DNA of 64,000 nt from Streptomyces niger (lineage in GTDB: Bacteria; Actinomycetota; Actinomycetes; Streptomycetales; Streptomycetaceae). Positions 1-7,412 of this stretch are shown here, piece after piece. Made by a program: the position numbers and the translations under genes. Below the pieces are notes generated by a model, which worked only from the letters and a program-made list of their open reading frames with translations, made no database searches and was not told the origin of the DNA. Position 1 is the first letter of the stretch. Each line of letters starts with the position of its first letter. The stretch lies in the NCBI RefSeq assembly GCF_000718305.1, contig NZ_JOFQ01000001.1:496001-560000 (forward strand), read 5' to 3'.

Positions 1-1928
1 TCATCGGCCGGTGGAAGCCGCAGAAGATCCGCATCTGGAGCCTGGCGTACGTCCGGTTCTGGCTGGTCAGGACGTTGATCCAACTCAATCCGCTGGTGTT
101 GTTCGCCGGTTCACCGCTGTACGTGCTCTACCTCAAGGCACTGGGCGCGCACATCGGACGCCGGGTCGCGTTCCTCTCCAAGCACGTGCCCGTCTGCACC
201 GACCTGTTGACCGTCGGCGACGCCACGGTCATCCGCAAGGACGCCTTCCTCACCTGCTACCGGGCCGAGGGCGGCTGGATCCACACCGGCCCGGTCACCC
301 TCGGCAAGGACGTGTACCTCAGCGAGAACACGGTGCTGGACATCGATGTCTCCATGGGCGACGGGGCGCAGCTCGGCCACGCCTCTTCGCTGTACGCCGG
401 GCAGTCCGTGCCCGCGGGTGAGCGTTGGCACGGGACGCCCGCGCAGCCGACGGACACGGACTACCGGAGGGTCGGCCCCGCCCGGTGCTCCACGGCGAGC
501 CGGGTCTCCTACAGCCTGGTCCAGCTGCTGACCGCGCTGCTCGTGTACGTGCCGCTGGCGTTGAGCGGCGCGGACCTCCTGGTCACACAGGTGCCGCAGC
601 TCGACTCGCTGCTGACCGCCGAGCCGCTGACCTTCACGAGCTGGGTGTTCTACCGTGACGCGCTGGCCGCGTCCTTCGTGCTGTTCTTCGGTTCGCTGAT
701 CCTCGGGCTCCTCTTCGTGACCACCGTGCCCCGGCTGCTGAACCTCTTCCTGCGGCCGGACAAGGTCTATGCGCTGTACGGGTTCCACTACTCGGTGCAC
801 CGGGCGATCGCGCGCCTGACCAACAGCAAGTTCTTCATGCGGCTCGCCGGCGACAGCTCCCTCGTCGTGCACTACCTGCGCGCCATCGGGTACGACCTGG
901 CGGGGGTCGAGCAGACCGGATCGAACTTCGGCACGGACGTCAAGCACGAGAACCCGTACCTGAGCACCGTCGGGACCGGGACGATGGTCGCCGACGGGCT
1001 GTCGGTGATCAACGCGGACTACTCCAGTACGTCCTTCCGCGTCACACGGGTGACGATCGGCCCGCACAACTTCCTCGGGAACCAGGTCGCGTACCCCGCC
1101 GGGGGCCGGACGGGCGACAACTGCCTGCTCGCGACGAAGGTCATGGTCCCGGTCGACGGCGAGGTACGGGAGGGCGTCGGGCTCCTGGGGTCGCCCAGCT
1201 TCGAGATCCCGCGTTCGGTCGAGCGCGACGCGACCTTCGACCACCTGCGCAACGGTGCGGAGCTGCGCAGGCAGCTCGCCCGCAAGAACCGGCACAACGC
1301 CGTCACGCTCGCCTCGTTCCTGTTCGCGCGGTGGATCCACCTCTTCGGCGTGCTGCTGCTCGCGGCCGCGGCCGCCGGTCTCTACGCGTCCGTGGGCGCG
1401 CTGGCGTTCGCGGCGGCCACCGTCCTGACCCTCGCGTTCACCCTCGGCTTCACCGCGGTCGCCGAGCGCGCCGCGATCCGGTTCCGGCCGCAGAGCCCGC
1501 GCTTCTGCTCCATCTACCACCCGCACTTCTGGCAGCACGAACGCTTCTGGAAGCACCAGGCGATGGAGCTGCGCCTGCTGAACGGCACGCCGTTCAAGGG
1601 CCTGTTCTGGCGGCTGCTCGGGGTGCGGCTCGGGCGGCGGCTCTTCGACGACGGGGCCCGGCTGCCGGAGCGGACGCTCGTCACCATCGGCGACGACTGC
1701 ACGCTCAACATCAACAGCGTCATCCAGTGCCACTCCCAGGAGGACGGCACGTTCAAGTCCGACCGCAGCACGCTCGGCAACGGCTGCACCCTCGGCACCG
1801 GCACGCTCGTCCACTACGGCGTGACCGTGGGCGACGGCGCGGTGCTCGGGCCCGACTCCTTCCTCATGAAGGGCGAGGAGGTACCGCCGCACGCCCGCTG
1901 GGGCGGTAACCCGGCACACGAAATGTAA
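1..1928 (+). CDS. Pls/PosA-family non-ribosomal peptide synthetase, C-terminal part (5' end outside window)
   Basis: The reading frame is open from base 3, so the gene begins upstream of the window. About 640 C-terminal residues are visible. They show the architecture of the C-terminal half of Pls-type synthetases: membrane segments (near 'LLTALLVYVPLAL', 'FVLFFGSLILGLLF' and 'VLLLAAAAAGLY') alternating with three left-handed beta-helix acyltransferase-like regions, the last being 'VTIGDDCTLNINSVIQ' to 'GNPAHEM'. In known Pls enzymes (epsilon-poly-lysine synthetase) an N-terminal adenylation and carrier module feeds these membrane domains, which join amino acids into a homopolymer. The adenylation domain is outside the window, so the amino acid used cannot be read. 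A hairpin follows the stop. Confidence 0.85.
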   Translation, partial: IGRWKPQKIRIWSLAYVRFWLVRTLIQLNPLVLFAGSPLYVLYLKALGAHIGRRVAFLSKHVPVCTDLLTVGDATVIRKDAFLTCYRAEGGWIHTGPVTLGKDVYLSENTVLDIDVSMGDGAQLGHASSLYAGQSVPAGERWHGTPAQPTDTDYRRVGPARCSTASRVSYSLVQLLTALLVYVPLALSGADLLVTQVPQLDSLLTAEPLTFTSWVFYRDALAASFVLFFGSLILGLLFVTTVPRLLNLFLRPDKVYALYGFHYSVHRAIARLTNSKFFMRLAGDSSLVVHYLRAIGYDLAGVEQTGSNFGTDVKHENPYLSTVGTGTMVADGLSVINADYSSTSFRVTRVTIGPHNFLGNQVAYPAGGRTGDNCLLATKVMVPVDGEVREGVGLLGSPSFEIPRSVERDATFDHLRNGAELRRQLARKNRHNAVTLASFLFARWIHLFGVLLLAAAAAGLYASVGALAFAAATVLTLAFTLGFTAVAERAAIRFRPQSPRFCSIYHPHFWQHERFWKHQAMELRLLNGTPFKGLFWRLLGVRLGRRLFDDGARLPERTLVTIGDDCTLNINSVIQCHSQEDGTFKSDRSTLGNGCTLGTGTLVHYGVTVGDGAVLGPDSFLMKGEEVPPHARWGGNPAHEM

Positions 1929-1933
1929 CCACC

Positions 1934-1959
1934 GGGCGGGGCGGTACGCCGCCCCGCCC
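1934..1959 (+). terminator. Hairpin terminator after the Pls-type gene
   Basis: Perfect inverted repeat with 11-bp GC arms (1934-1944 and 1949-1959) around a 4-base loop, starting 6 bp after the stop codon. There is no T-run, as is usual in actinomycetes. It lies between convergent genes and could serve both. Confidence 0.7.
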
Positions 1960-2054
1960 AGGATCGACCGCCGCCCGGTAGCGGTACGCGCCACACCAGG
2001 CACGTACCGCCGTCGGGCGGTGGGCTGGGAACAGTGCGTGCGTGCTCCCGGCCG

Positions 2055-3248
2055 CTACGCCTTCCCGCTCAGCGGCTCGGCCGCGTACACCGCCTCGACG
2101 AGCTGGAGGTTGCGGGTGTCGCCGCCGGTCGTGCTGCCACCGAAGCGGTTCATCGTGTAGGCGTAGGAGAGGCGGTTCTCCGGGTCGGCGAAGGCCAGCG
2201 AGCCGCCCGCGCCGCCGTGTCCGAAGGCGCCGCGGTTGGGGCCGAAGTAGCCGTAGCTGTTGAGCATGTACCCGGCCGCCCAGGCGAACGGCAGCCGCTC
2301 GGGGGCCGCGGCGCTGAGCACCAGGTCCTCCTCGTCGTCGCGACTCTGCAGGGCGCGCATCGCGGCCAGCGTGCCGGGGCCGACCAGCTCGCCGTTGGCG
2401 AGGGCGCGGTAGACCGTGGCGAGGCCGTGCGCGGTGGCGTTGCCGTTCGCCGCGGGGATCTCGGCGCTGCGGCATCGAGCGCTGTTCACATCGCCGATCG
2501 GCAGGTGCCCCATCGCCACGGCCACGCCGGCCAGCGGGTGTACGTCCAGGGACGTCAGGGGGCCCTCGGGCATTCCGGGGAAGATCTGCTGCAGGCCGCC
2601 GCCCTCGCCGGGCGGGATCAGATCGGCGCAGCGGGCGTGCTCGGCTTCGGGGGTGCCGATGTACAGGTCGGCGCCGAGCGGTTCGGTGATCTCGGTGCGC
2701 AGGAACGTGCCGAGGGAGGTGCCGGTGATCCGGCGGACGACCTCGCCGACCAGGAACCCGAAGCTGACGGCGTGGTAGCCCTGGGCGGTGCCCGGCTGCC
2801 ACCACGGTTCGGTGGCGGCCAGGACGGCGCAGGTCTTCTCCCAGTCGTAGACGTCCTCGGTGGTCAGGGGCGTACGCGGGGCGATCAGGCCGGCGCGGTG
2901 GGAGAGCAGCCAGCGCACCGGGACGTCGGCCTTGCCCGCCTGGGCGAACTCGGGCCAGTAGTGGGCCACGGGGGTGTCGAGGTCGAGTTCGCCGCGGTCG
3001 GCCAGCAGGTGTGCGCAGAGCGCGGTCATGCCCTTGCTGGTGGAGTAGACGTTGACCAGGCTGTCGCGTTCCCACGGGCGGCTCCGGGCGGCGTCCGCGT
3101 GGCCGCCCCACAGGTCCACCACGAATTCACCGTCGAGGGTCACGGCGAGCGAGGCGCCGACCTCGCCGCGCTCCGCGAAGTTGCGCGCGAACTCGGCGCG
3201 GACGTTCTCGAACCCGGGGGCGCAGTGCCCCTGCACGACTGCTGTCAC
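2055..3248 (-). CDS. Serine hydrolase of the beta-lactamase (class C/esterase) family
   Basis: A 397-residue protein with the SxxK motif 'YSTSKG' (Ser69, Lys72) and a second motif around Tyr158 ('QGYHAVSFG'), the hallmarks of the beta-lactamase/penicillin-binding-protein/EstB fold. There is no obvious signal peptide, so a cytoplasmic esterase or peptidase is more likely than an antibiotic-destroying enzyme. The GTG at 3248 was chosen because it follows a GCGAGGG ribosome site and removes N-terminal sequence that only shadows the gntR gene. It lies 50 bp downstream of gntR on the same strand and may share its transcript. The substrate is unknown. Confidence 0.85.
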   Translation of the reverse strand: MTAVVQGHCAPGFENVRAEFARNFAERGEVGASLAVTLDGEFVVDLWGGHADAARSRPWERDSLVNVYSTSKGMTALCAHLLADRGELDLDTPVAHYWPEFAQAGKADVPVRWLLSHRAGLIAPRTPLTTEDVYDWEKTCAVLAATEPWWQPGTAQGYHAVSFGFLVGEVVRRITGTSLGTFLRTEITEPLGADLYIGTPEAEHARCADLIPPGEGGGLQQIFPGMPEGPLTSLDVHPLAGVAVAMGHLPIGDVNSARCRSAEIPAANGNATAHGLATVYRALANGELVGPGTLAAMRALQSRDDEEDLVLSAAAPERLPFAWAAGYMLNSYGYFGPNRGAFGHGGAGGSLAFADPENRLSYAYTMNRFGGSTTGGDTRNLQLVEAVYAAEPLSGKA

Positions 3249-3274
3249 GATCCCTCGCTTCACACCGATCAATA

Positions 3275-3289
3275 GTTGCCTTCGGCAAC
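3275..3289. promoter_or_regulatory. 15-bp palindrome between gntR and the serine hydrolase gene
   Basis: GTTGCCTTCGGCAAC is a perfect inverted repeat (6-bp arms, 3-base centre) in the 50-bp gap between the two minus-strand genes. It could be a GntR operator controlling the hydrolase, or a short attenuating hairpin. The sequence alone does not decide. Confidence 0.4.
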
Positions 3290-3298
3290 ATAACCCGG

Positions 3299-4093
3299 TC
3301 AGGAATCTCCCAACAAGTGCATGAACATGCTCTCGTGCAGGGTCTGTACGTGGCGCCGGGCGACCTCCGCCGCGGCGGCCGGATCGGTCCGGCGCACCGC
3401 CTCGACCAGGGCCCGGTGCTCCGCGTTGGACTCGCGCAGGTGCGCCAGCGGATACGGCAGGTAGTAGCGGTACAGCTCCTTCAGGGCCCGCTCGTAGGGC
3501 TCGACGACGGACGGGAGGCCGGTGGCCGCGGCCACCGCGAGGTGGAACCGCTCGTCCCAGCGGTGGAATTCGGCCCAGCTCGCCGCCTGCTCCATCTCCT
3601 CGACCAGCCGCTCCAGCGCACGGCCGGCCGCCTCGTCCGGGCCGCGGACGGCGGCGAGATGGGCGATGCCGCATTCCAGGACGAGCCGGTGGTCGATCAG
3701 GGCGTGCACGTCGGGCGCCGCGGCCCGGTAGGACGCCACGGCGCCGACCGCACCGCGGGGCGGGTGCTCCGCCACCAGCGTGCCGCCGGTACGCCCGCGG
3801 CGGCGCTCCAGGACGCCGTCCCGGCACAGGGCCACCAGGGCGCGGCGGACGGTGATCTCCGAGGTGTCCAGCGCCTCGGCGATCCGGTCGCTGGCCGGCA
3901 GCCGCTCGCCGGGCTTGAGGAGTCCCAGGTCGACCGCGAGGGCGATCCGCCCCCGCACCGCGTCCAGCGCCGACAGCCGCCGGATGCTCGCGAGCGGTGG
4001 CGCGTTCAGGGCGTCGGGCGCCGACGGTATGGGTGGGCGCGCCGCGGTCGGCGGCGCGTCGGGCATGGAGCGGGACGAAGAGGAGCCGACCAT
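3299..4093 (-). CDS. GntR-family (FadR subfamily) transcriptional regulator
   Basis: A 264-residue protein. An N-terminal winged helix-turn-helix spans about residues 40-105 ('LPASDRIAEALDTSEITVRRALVALCRDGVLERRRGRTGG'), followed by an all-helical FCD-type ligand domain ('DVHALIDHRLVLECGIAHLA', 'WDERFHLAVAAATG', 'EHRALVEAVRR'). The ATG at 4093 is the last start before the DNA-binding domain. It is divergent from the carbon-nitrogen hydrolase and permease genes, with a palindrome in the shared promoter region, so it probably controls them and the serine hydrolase downstream. FCD domains often bind small carboxylic acids; the ligand here is unknown. Confidence 0.88.
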   Translation of the reverse strand: MVGSSSSRSMPDAPPTAARPPIPSAPDALNAPPLASIRRLSALDAVRGRIALAVDLGLLKPGERLPASDRIAEALDTSEITVRRALVALCRDGVLERRRGRTGGTLVAEHPPRGAVGAVASYRAAAPDVHALIDHRLVLECGIAHLAAVRGPDEAAGRALERLVEEMEQAASWAEFHRWDERFHLAVAAATGLPSVVEPYERALKELYRYYLPYPLAHLRESNAEHRALVEAVRRTDPAAAAEVARRHVQTLHESMFMHLLGDS

Positions 4094-4122
4094 GGAGGCA
4101 CCGTAACCAAAAAACTGCTCAT

Positions 4123-4142
4123 CTTGAACACTCTTGTTTAAG
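4123..4142. promoter_or_regulatory. Putative GntR operator in the gntR/nitrilase divergent promoter
   Basis: CTTGAACActctTGTTTAAG is a 20-bp imperfect palindrome (8-bp arms, one mismatch) in an AT-rich island unlike its surroundings. It sits 30 bp upstream of the gntR start and 70 bp upstream of the hydrolase start. Size and position fit a FadR-type GntR site. Confidence 0.5.
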
Positions 4143-4211
4143 TGATCAATGTGCTCTATTTTCTCGACGATCGAAAGAACGCGTTCCGCTTCCCCGAAAC
4201 AGGTGACCGCC

Positions 4212-5096
4212 ATGTCCCGCCCGCTGCCCGTCGCCCTCGCCCAGGCACCGCCCCGCCCCGCCGAAGCGCCCGTGTCCGATTTCGCCGACGACGTCCAGGC
4301 GCTGCTGGCGAAGTTCCCGCGGACCCGGCTCGTCGCCCACCCCGAGCTGCACCTCTGCGGAGTGACGAGCTCCGGCGCGGAGAGCGAGGCGCGGCTGCAG
4401 GACGCCGCCGAGCCGCTGGACGGCCCGCGGACCAAGGCCCTCGCCGAGCTCGCCGGTGACCTCGGCGTCTGGCTGCTGCCCGGCACCGTGTGCGAGCGGG
4501 GTCCTGACGGCGAGCTGTTCAACACCGCCCTGGCCTTCTCGCCGGAGGGCCGGCTCGCCGCCTCGTACCGCAAGGTCTTCCCCTGGCGGCCGTACGAGCC
4601 GTACGCCTCCGGGGACCGCTTCGTCGTCGCGGACCTGGGCGACGCGGGCCGGGTCGGGTTCTCGATCTGCTACGACGCCTGGTTCCCGGAGGTGGCGCGG
4701 CAGCTGGCGTGGCTGGGCGCCGAGGTCATCGTGAACCCCGTCATGACGACCACCGCCGACCGGGCGCAGGAGCTGGTCCTCGCGCGCGCCAACGCCATCG
4801 TGAACCAGGTCTACGTGCTCAGCGTGAACACGGCGGGCCCGGAGGGGACCGGCCGCAGCCTGATCGTCGACCCGGAGGGCCGGGTCCGTACCGAAGCGGT
4901 GGACTCCGCCGCCACCGTCCTCACCGACGTCCTGGACCTCGACGACGTCGAGCGGGTCCGCACCTACGGGACGGCGGGCCTCAGCCGCATGTGGGAGCAG
5001 TTCGACGAGCGGGACGCCGCCGTCGAACTGCCGCTGTACGACGGCCGGATCGACCCCCGTACCTGGCGCCCGGGCCCGCACCGCGCCCGTCCCTGA
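4212..5096 (+). CDS. Carbon-nitrogen hydrolase (nitrilase superfamily amidase)
   Basis: A 294-residue protein with the complete Glu-Lys-Cys triad: Glu45 in 'HPELHLCG', Lys121 in 'YRKVFPW' and the nucleophile Cys153 in 'SICYDAWFPE'. Enzymes of this superfamily cleave amides, carbamoyl amino acids or nitriles in the cytoplasm. The ATG at 4212 follows AGGTGA at a suitable distance. The APC permease starts 54 bp downstream and is probably co-transcribed, so the substrate may be an amide or amine that the permease imports. The exact substrate cannot be read. Confidence 0.9.
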   Translation: MSRPLPVALAQAPPRPAEAPVSDFADDVQALLAKFPRTRLVAHPELHLCGVTSSGAESEARLQDAAEPLDGPRTKALAELAGDLGVWLLPGTVCERGPDGELFNTALAFSPEGRLAASYRKVFPWRPYEPYASGDRFVVADLGDAGRVGFSICYDAWFPEVARQLAWLGAEVIVNPVMTTTADRAQELVLARANAIVNQVYVLSVNTAGPEGTGRSLIVDPEGRVRTEAVDSAATVLTDVLDLDDVERVRTYGTAGLSRMWEQFDERDAAVELPLYDGRIDPRTWRPGPHRARP

Positions 5097-5150
5097 CTCC
5101 GGGCCCATCCGCTCCCCGCACCCTCGTCACCACCACTCTGGAGCACCGCC

Positions 5151-6512
5151 GTGACCGAGCCAGCCCCCGCGCTCCGCCGGACCCTGTCCCTCAAGGGCGT
5201 CGTCGCCTTCGGCCTCGCCTACATGGCCCCGCTGATCGTGCTCGGCACGTTCGGCGTGGTCGCCGGCGAGACCGAAGGCTCCGTACCCACCGCGTACCTG
5301 CTCGCGATGTTCGCGATGATCTTCACGGCGCACAGCTACGGCAAGATGGCCGCGCGCCACCCCGTCGCCGGCTCCGCCTACACCTACGTACGCCGTGCCA
5401 TCGACTCCCGGGCCGGGTTCCTCGTCGGCTGGGCGACCCTGCTGGACTACTTCTTCCTGCCGATGGTCATCTGGCTGATCGGCGCCGCGTACCTCAAGGC
5501 CCAGTTCCCCGCCGTCCCCTCCTGGGTGTGGATCCTCGCCTTCATCGCGCTCACCACCACGCTGAACATCTGCGGCATCCGCACCGCCGAGCGCGCCAAC
5601 GACCTCCTCATGGCCTTCCAGATCCTGGTCATCGGCTTCTTCGCGGTCCTCTCCCTGCTGCACGTCTTCCACCGGGGCGGCACCGGGGCGCTGTTCAGCG
5701 CCACGCCGTTCGTGAACGACGCGACCACCGTGACCGGCATCTCGGCGGGCGCGGCCGTCGCCGCCTACTCCTTCCTCGGGTTCGACGCCGTCACCACCCT
5801 CACCGAGGAAGCGGTCGAGCCGAAGCGCACCATTCCGCGCGCCATCCTGCTCACCGCCCTCATCGGCGGCGGTATCTTCGTCGCCCTCGCCTACACCACG
5901 CAGCTCGTCCACCCCGGTGCGACGTTCGACGAGCCGGACTCGGCGGCCTTCGAGATCGCGAAGACCATCGCGGGCGACCTCTTCGCCTCCGTGTTCCTGG
6001 CCGGTCTGGTCGTCGCCCAGTTCGCCTCCGGCATCGCGGCCCAGGCCAGCGCCTCCCGCCTGCTGTACGCCATGGGGCGCGACGGCGTCCTCCCGCGCCG
6101 CCTCTTCGGCTACCTCCACCCCAAGCTGCGCACCCCTGCCCTCAACATCGCCCTCACCGGACTGATCGGCCTCATCGCCCTCCGGCTGAGCGTCACCACG
6201 TCGACGTCCTTCATCAACTTCGGTGCCTTCACCGCCTTCACGCTGGTCAACATCAGTGTGATCGCGACGTGGCTGCGCGAGCGGCACGCCGGGACCCGGC
6301 TCAACCCGGTGACCTACCTGGCGTTCCCGGCCATCGGCGCCGCGGTCGACCTCTGGCTCCTCAGCCGGCTGGACGGCAAGGCCCTCACCCTCGGACTGAT
6401 CTGGCTCGCCGTCGGCATCTGCTGTCTCGCCCACCTCACCCGCCTGTTCCGCGTCCCGCCGCCCGAGATGCAGTTCACGGAGGAGCCGGCCGAATCCGGT
6501 GCCACCGGCTGA
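5151..6512 (+). CDS. APC-superfamily amino acid/polyamine permease
   Basis: A 453-residue integral membrane protein with about 12 hydrophobic segments. The N-terminal 'GVVAFGLAYMAPLIVLGTFGVV' matches the first helix of APC amino acid/polyamine transporters, and 'SFLGFDAVTTLTEEAVEP' the conserved loop after helix 6. The GTG at 5151 follows GGAG by 7 bases. It forms a likely operon with the hydrolase upstream, under the divergent GntR gene. The substrate is unknown; an amine or amino acid is inferred. Confidence 0.88.
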   Translation: MTEPAPALRRTLSLKGVVAFGLAYMAPLIVLGTFGVVAGETEGSVPTAYLLAMFAMIFTAHSYGKMAARHPVAGSAYTYVRRAIDSRAGFLVGWATLLDYFFLPMVIWLIGAAYLKAQFPAVPSWVWILAFIALTTTLNICGIRTAERANDLLMAFQILVIGFFAVLSLLHVFHRGGTGALFSATPFVNDATTVTGISAGAAVAAYSFLGFDAVTTLTEEAVEPKRTIPRAILLTALIGGGIFVALAYTTQLVHPGATFDEPDSAAFEIAKTIAGDLFASVFLAGLVVAQFASGIAAQASASRLLYAMGRDGVLPRRLFGYLHPKLRTPALNIALTGLIGLIALRLSVTTSTSFINFGAFTAFTLVNISVIATWLRERHAGTRLNPVTYLAFPAIGAAVDLWLLSRLDGKALTLGLIWLAVGICCLAHLTRLFRVPPPEMQFTEEPAESGATG

Positions 6513-6536
6513 TCATGTCCGGGCAGAATGTGCGGT

Positions 6537-6842
6537 ATGCCGAACGCGCGTACCCCGAAGGCGGCGACCGCCGACGACGCACCGTCGATCAGCCGGTCGC
6601 TGGCCCGGGCCTTCGACGACGACCCGTTGATGTGCCGGCTGCTCCCCGACGCCACCACCCGTGGTGAGCGGCTCGAACGGTGGTTCACGACGCTCTTCCG
6701 GCGACAGAACGCGCCGCACGGCAGGTGTGAACTCACCGGATCGGGCGCCGCCGTCAGCGCGGAGATCCGCCCGCACGCCGACGGCCCGCCCCTCTGGCCC
6801 ATGTGGCGCCCGGCCCGGAGCGCTACGACCGGAGAGCGCTGA
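6537..6842 (+). pseudogene. Decayed GNAT acetyltransferase, N-terminal fragment
   Basis: Residues 10-65 ('DDAPSISRSLARAFDDDPLMCRLLPD', then 'RLERWFTTLFRRQ') match the N-terminus of small GNAT acetyltransferases common in Streptomyces. The frame then drifts into unrelated sequence and stops after 101 residues, about half the usual length, with no acetyl-CoA-binding region. I read it as a truncated remnant; a short functional protein is unlikely. Confidence 0.5.
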
Positions 6843-6845
6843 GGG

Positions 6846-7352
6846 ATGCTGAGGGACATGGCCCGGATGCGGCGCGTGAACGCGCGGAAGGTGTACGTCA
6901 CGTACGGCAGTTGGTGCGTGCAGGACGGCCACGAGTCGGCGGAGCCGCTCTATCCGGATCAGGGCGGCGGTCGGCCCGGCGACGTCGCGTACGGCGCGGG
7001 CTTCCTCACCGAGTACACGGGGCGCTTCGACGTGGCCAGTGCGGGACACACGCACACCGCGGCGGTGACCGTCGAGCAGTGGGACGGCGCTCCCCCGCCG
7101 GACACGCGCCGGCGCTGGGACGAGCGGAGCGAGGTGACCTTCGCGTCGGCATCGGGAGTGGCCGCCTTCTGGTCGGACGGCCGCGACGCCGAGGTGCAGC
7201 TGCTGACGCCGGGGACCTGGCGGGTGCGGGCCTACTGTGCCGGGCGGGAGGCGGTGGCGCGGCTCTCCCGGGAGGTGGGCCCGGTGCTCGACGTCGAGGT
7301 GTACCTGCTCCAGTTCTGGCCCGCGGCGGCCGGTACGACGCAGCCGGAATGA
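6846..7352 (+). CDS. Hypothetical protein, about 160 residues
   Basis: I do not recognise the family. Codon use has the expected strong third-position GC, and the frame ends just before a strong hairpin, both supporting a real gene. The sequence is Trp/Tyr/Gly-rich and probably beta-rich, with 'GTWRVRAYCAGREAVARL' and a C-terminal 'VEVYLLQFWPA'. I recall similar uncharacterised actinomycete proteins ending this way. The start is uncertain: ATG at 6846, 6858 or 6867; GAGGGA at 6851-6856 best fits 6867. No signal peptide or membrane segment is seen. Confidence 0.6.
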   Translation: MLRDMARMRRVNARKVYVTYGSWCVQDGHESAEPLYPDQGGGRPGDVAYGAGFLTEYTGRFDVASAGHTHTAAVTVEQWDGAPPPDTRRRWDERSEVTFASASGVAAFWSDGRDAEVQLLTPGTWRVRAYCAGREAVARLSREVGPVLDVEVYLLQFWPAAAGTTQPE

Positions 7353-7353
7353 C

Positions 7354-7398
7354 GAGGAGGGCGGCATCCGTACCTGTCGTACGGGTGCCGCCCTCCTC
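7354..7398. terminator. Bidirectional hairpin terminator
   Basis: Arms of 20 bp (7354-7373 and 7379-7398, one mismatch) around a 5-base loop, between the convergent hypothetical gene and the exporter gene. The stem is long and GC-rich with no T-run. Confidence 0.75.
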
Positions 7399-7412
7399 GG
7401 GCGCCCAGGGTG

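Noticed and set aside
111..2003. 630-residue minus-strand open frame
   Set aside because: Complement of the Pls-type gene, whose plus-strand frame has clear membrane and beta-helix domains.
2055..3248. Antibiotic-resistance beta-lactamase
   Set aside because: It has the SxxK fold motif but no signal peptide, and sits in a small catabolic-looking unit; an esterase/peptidase role is as likely or more so.
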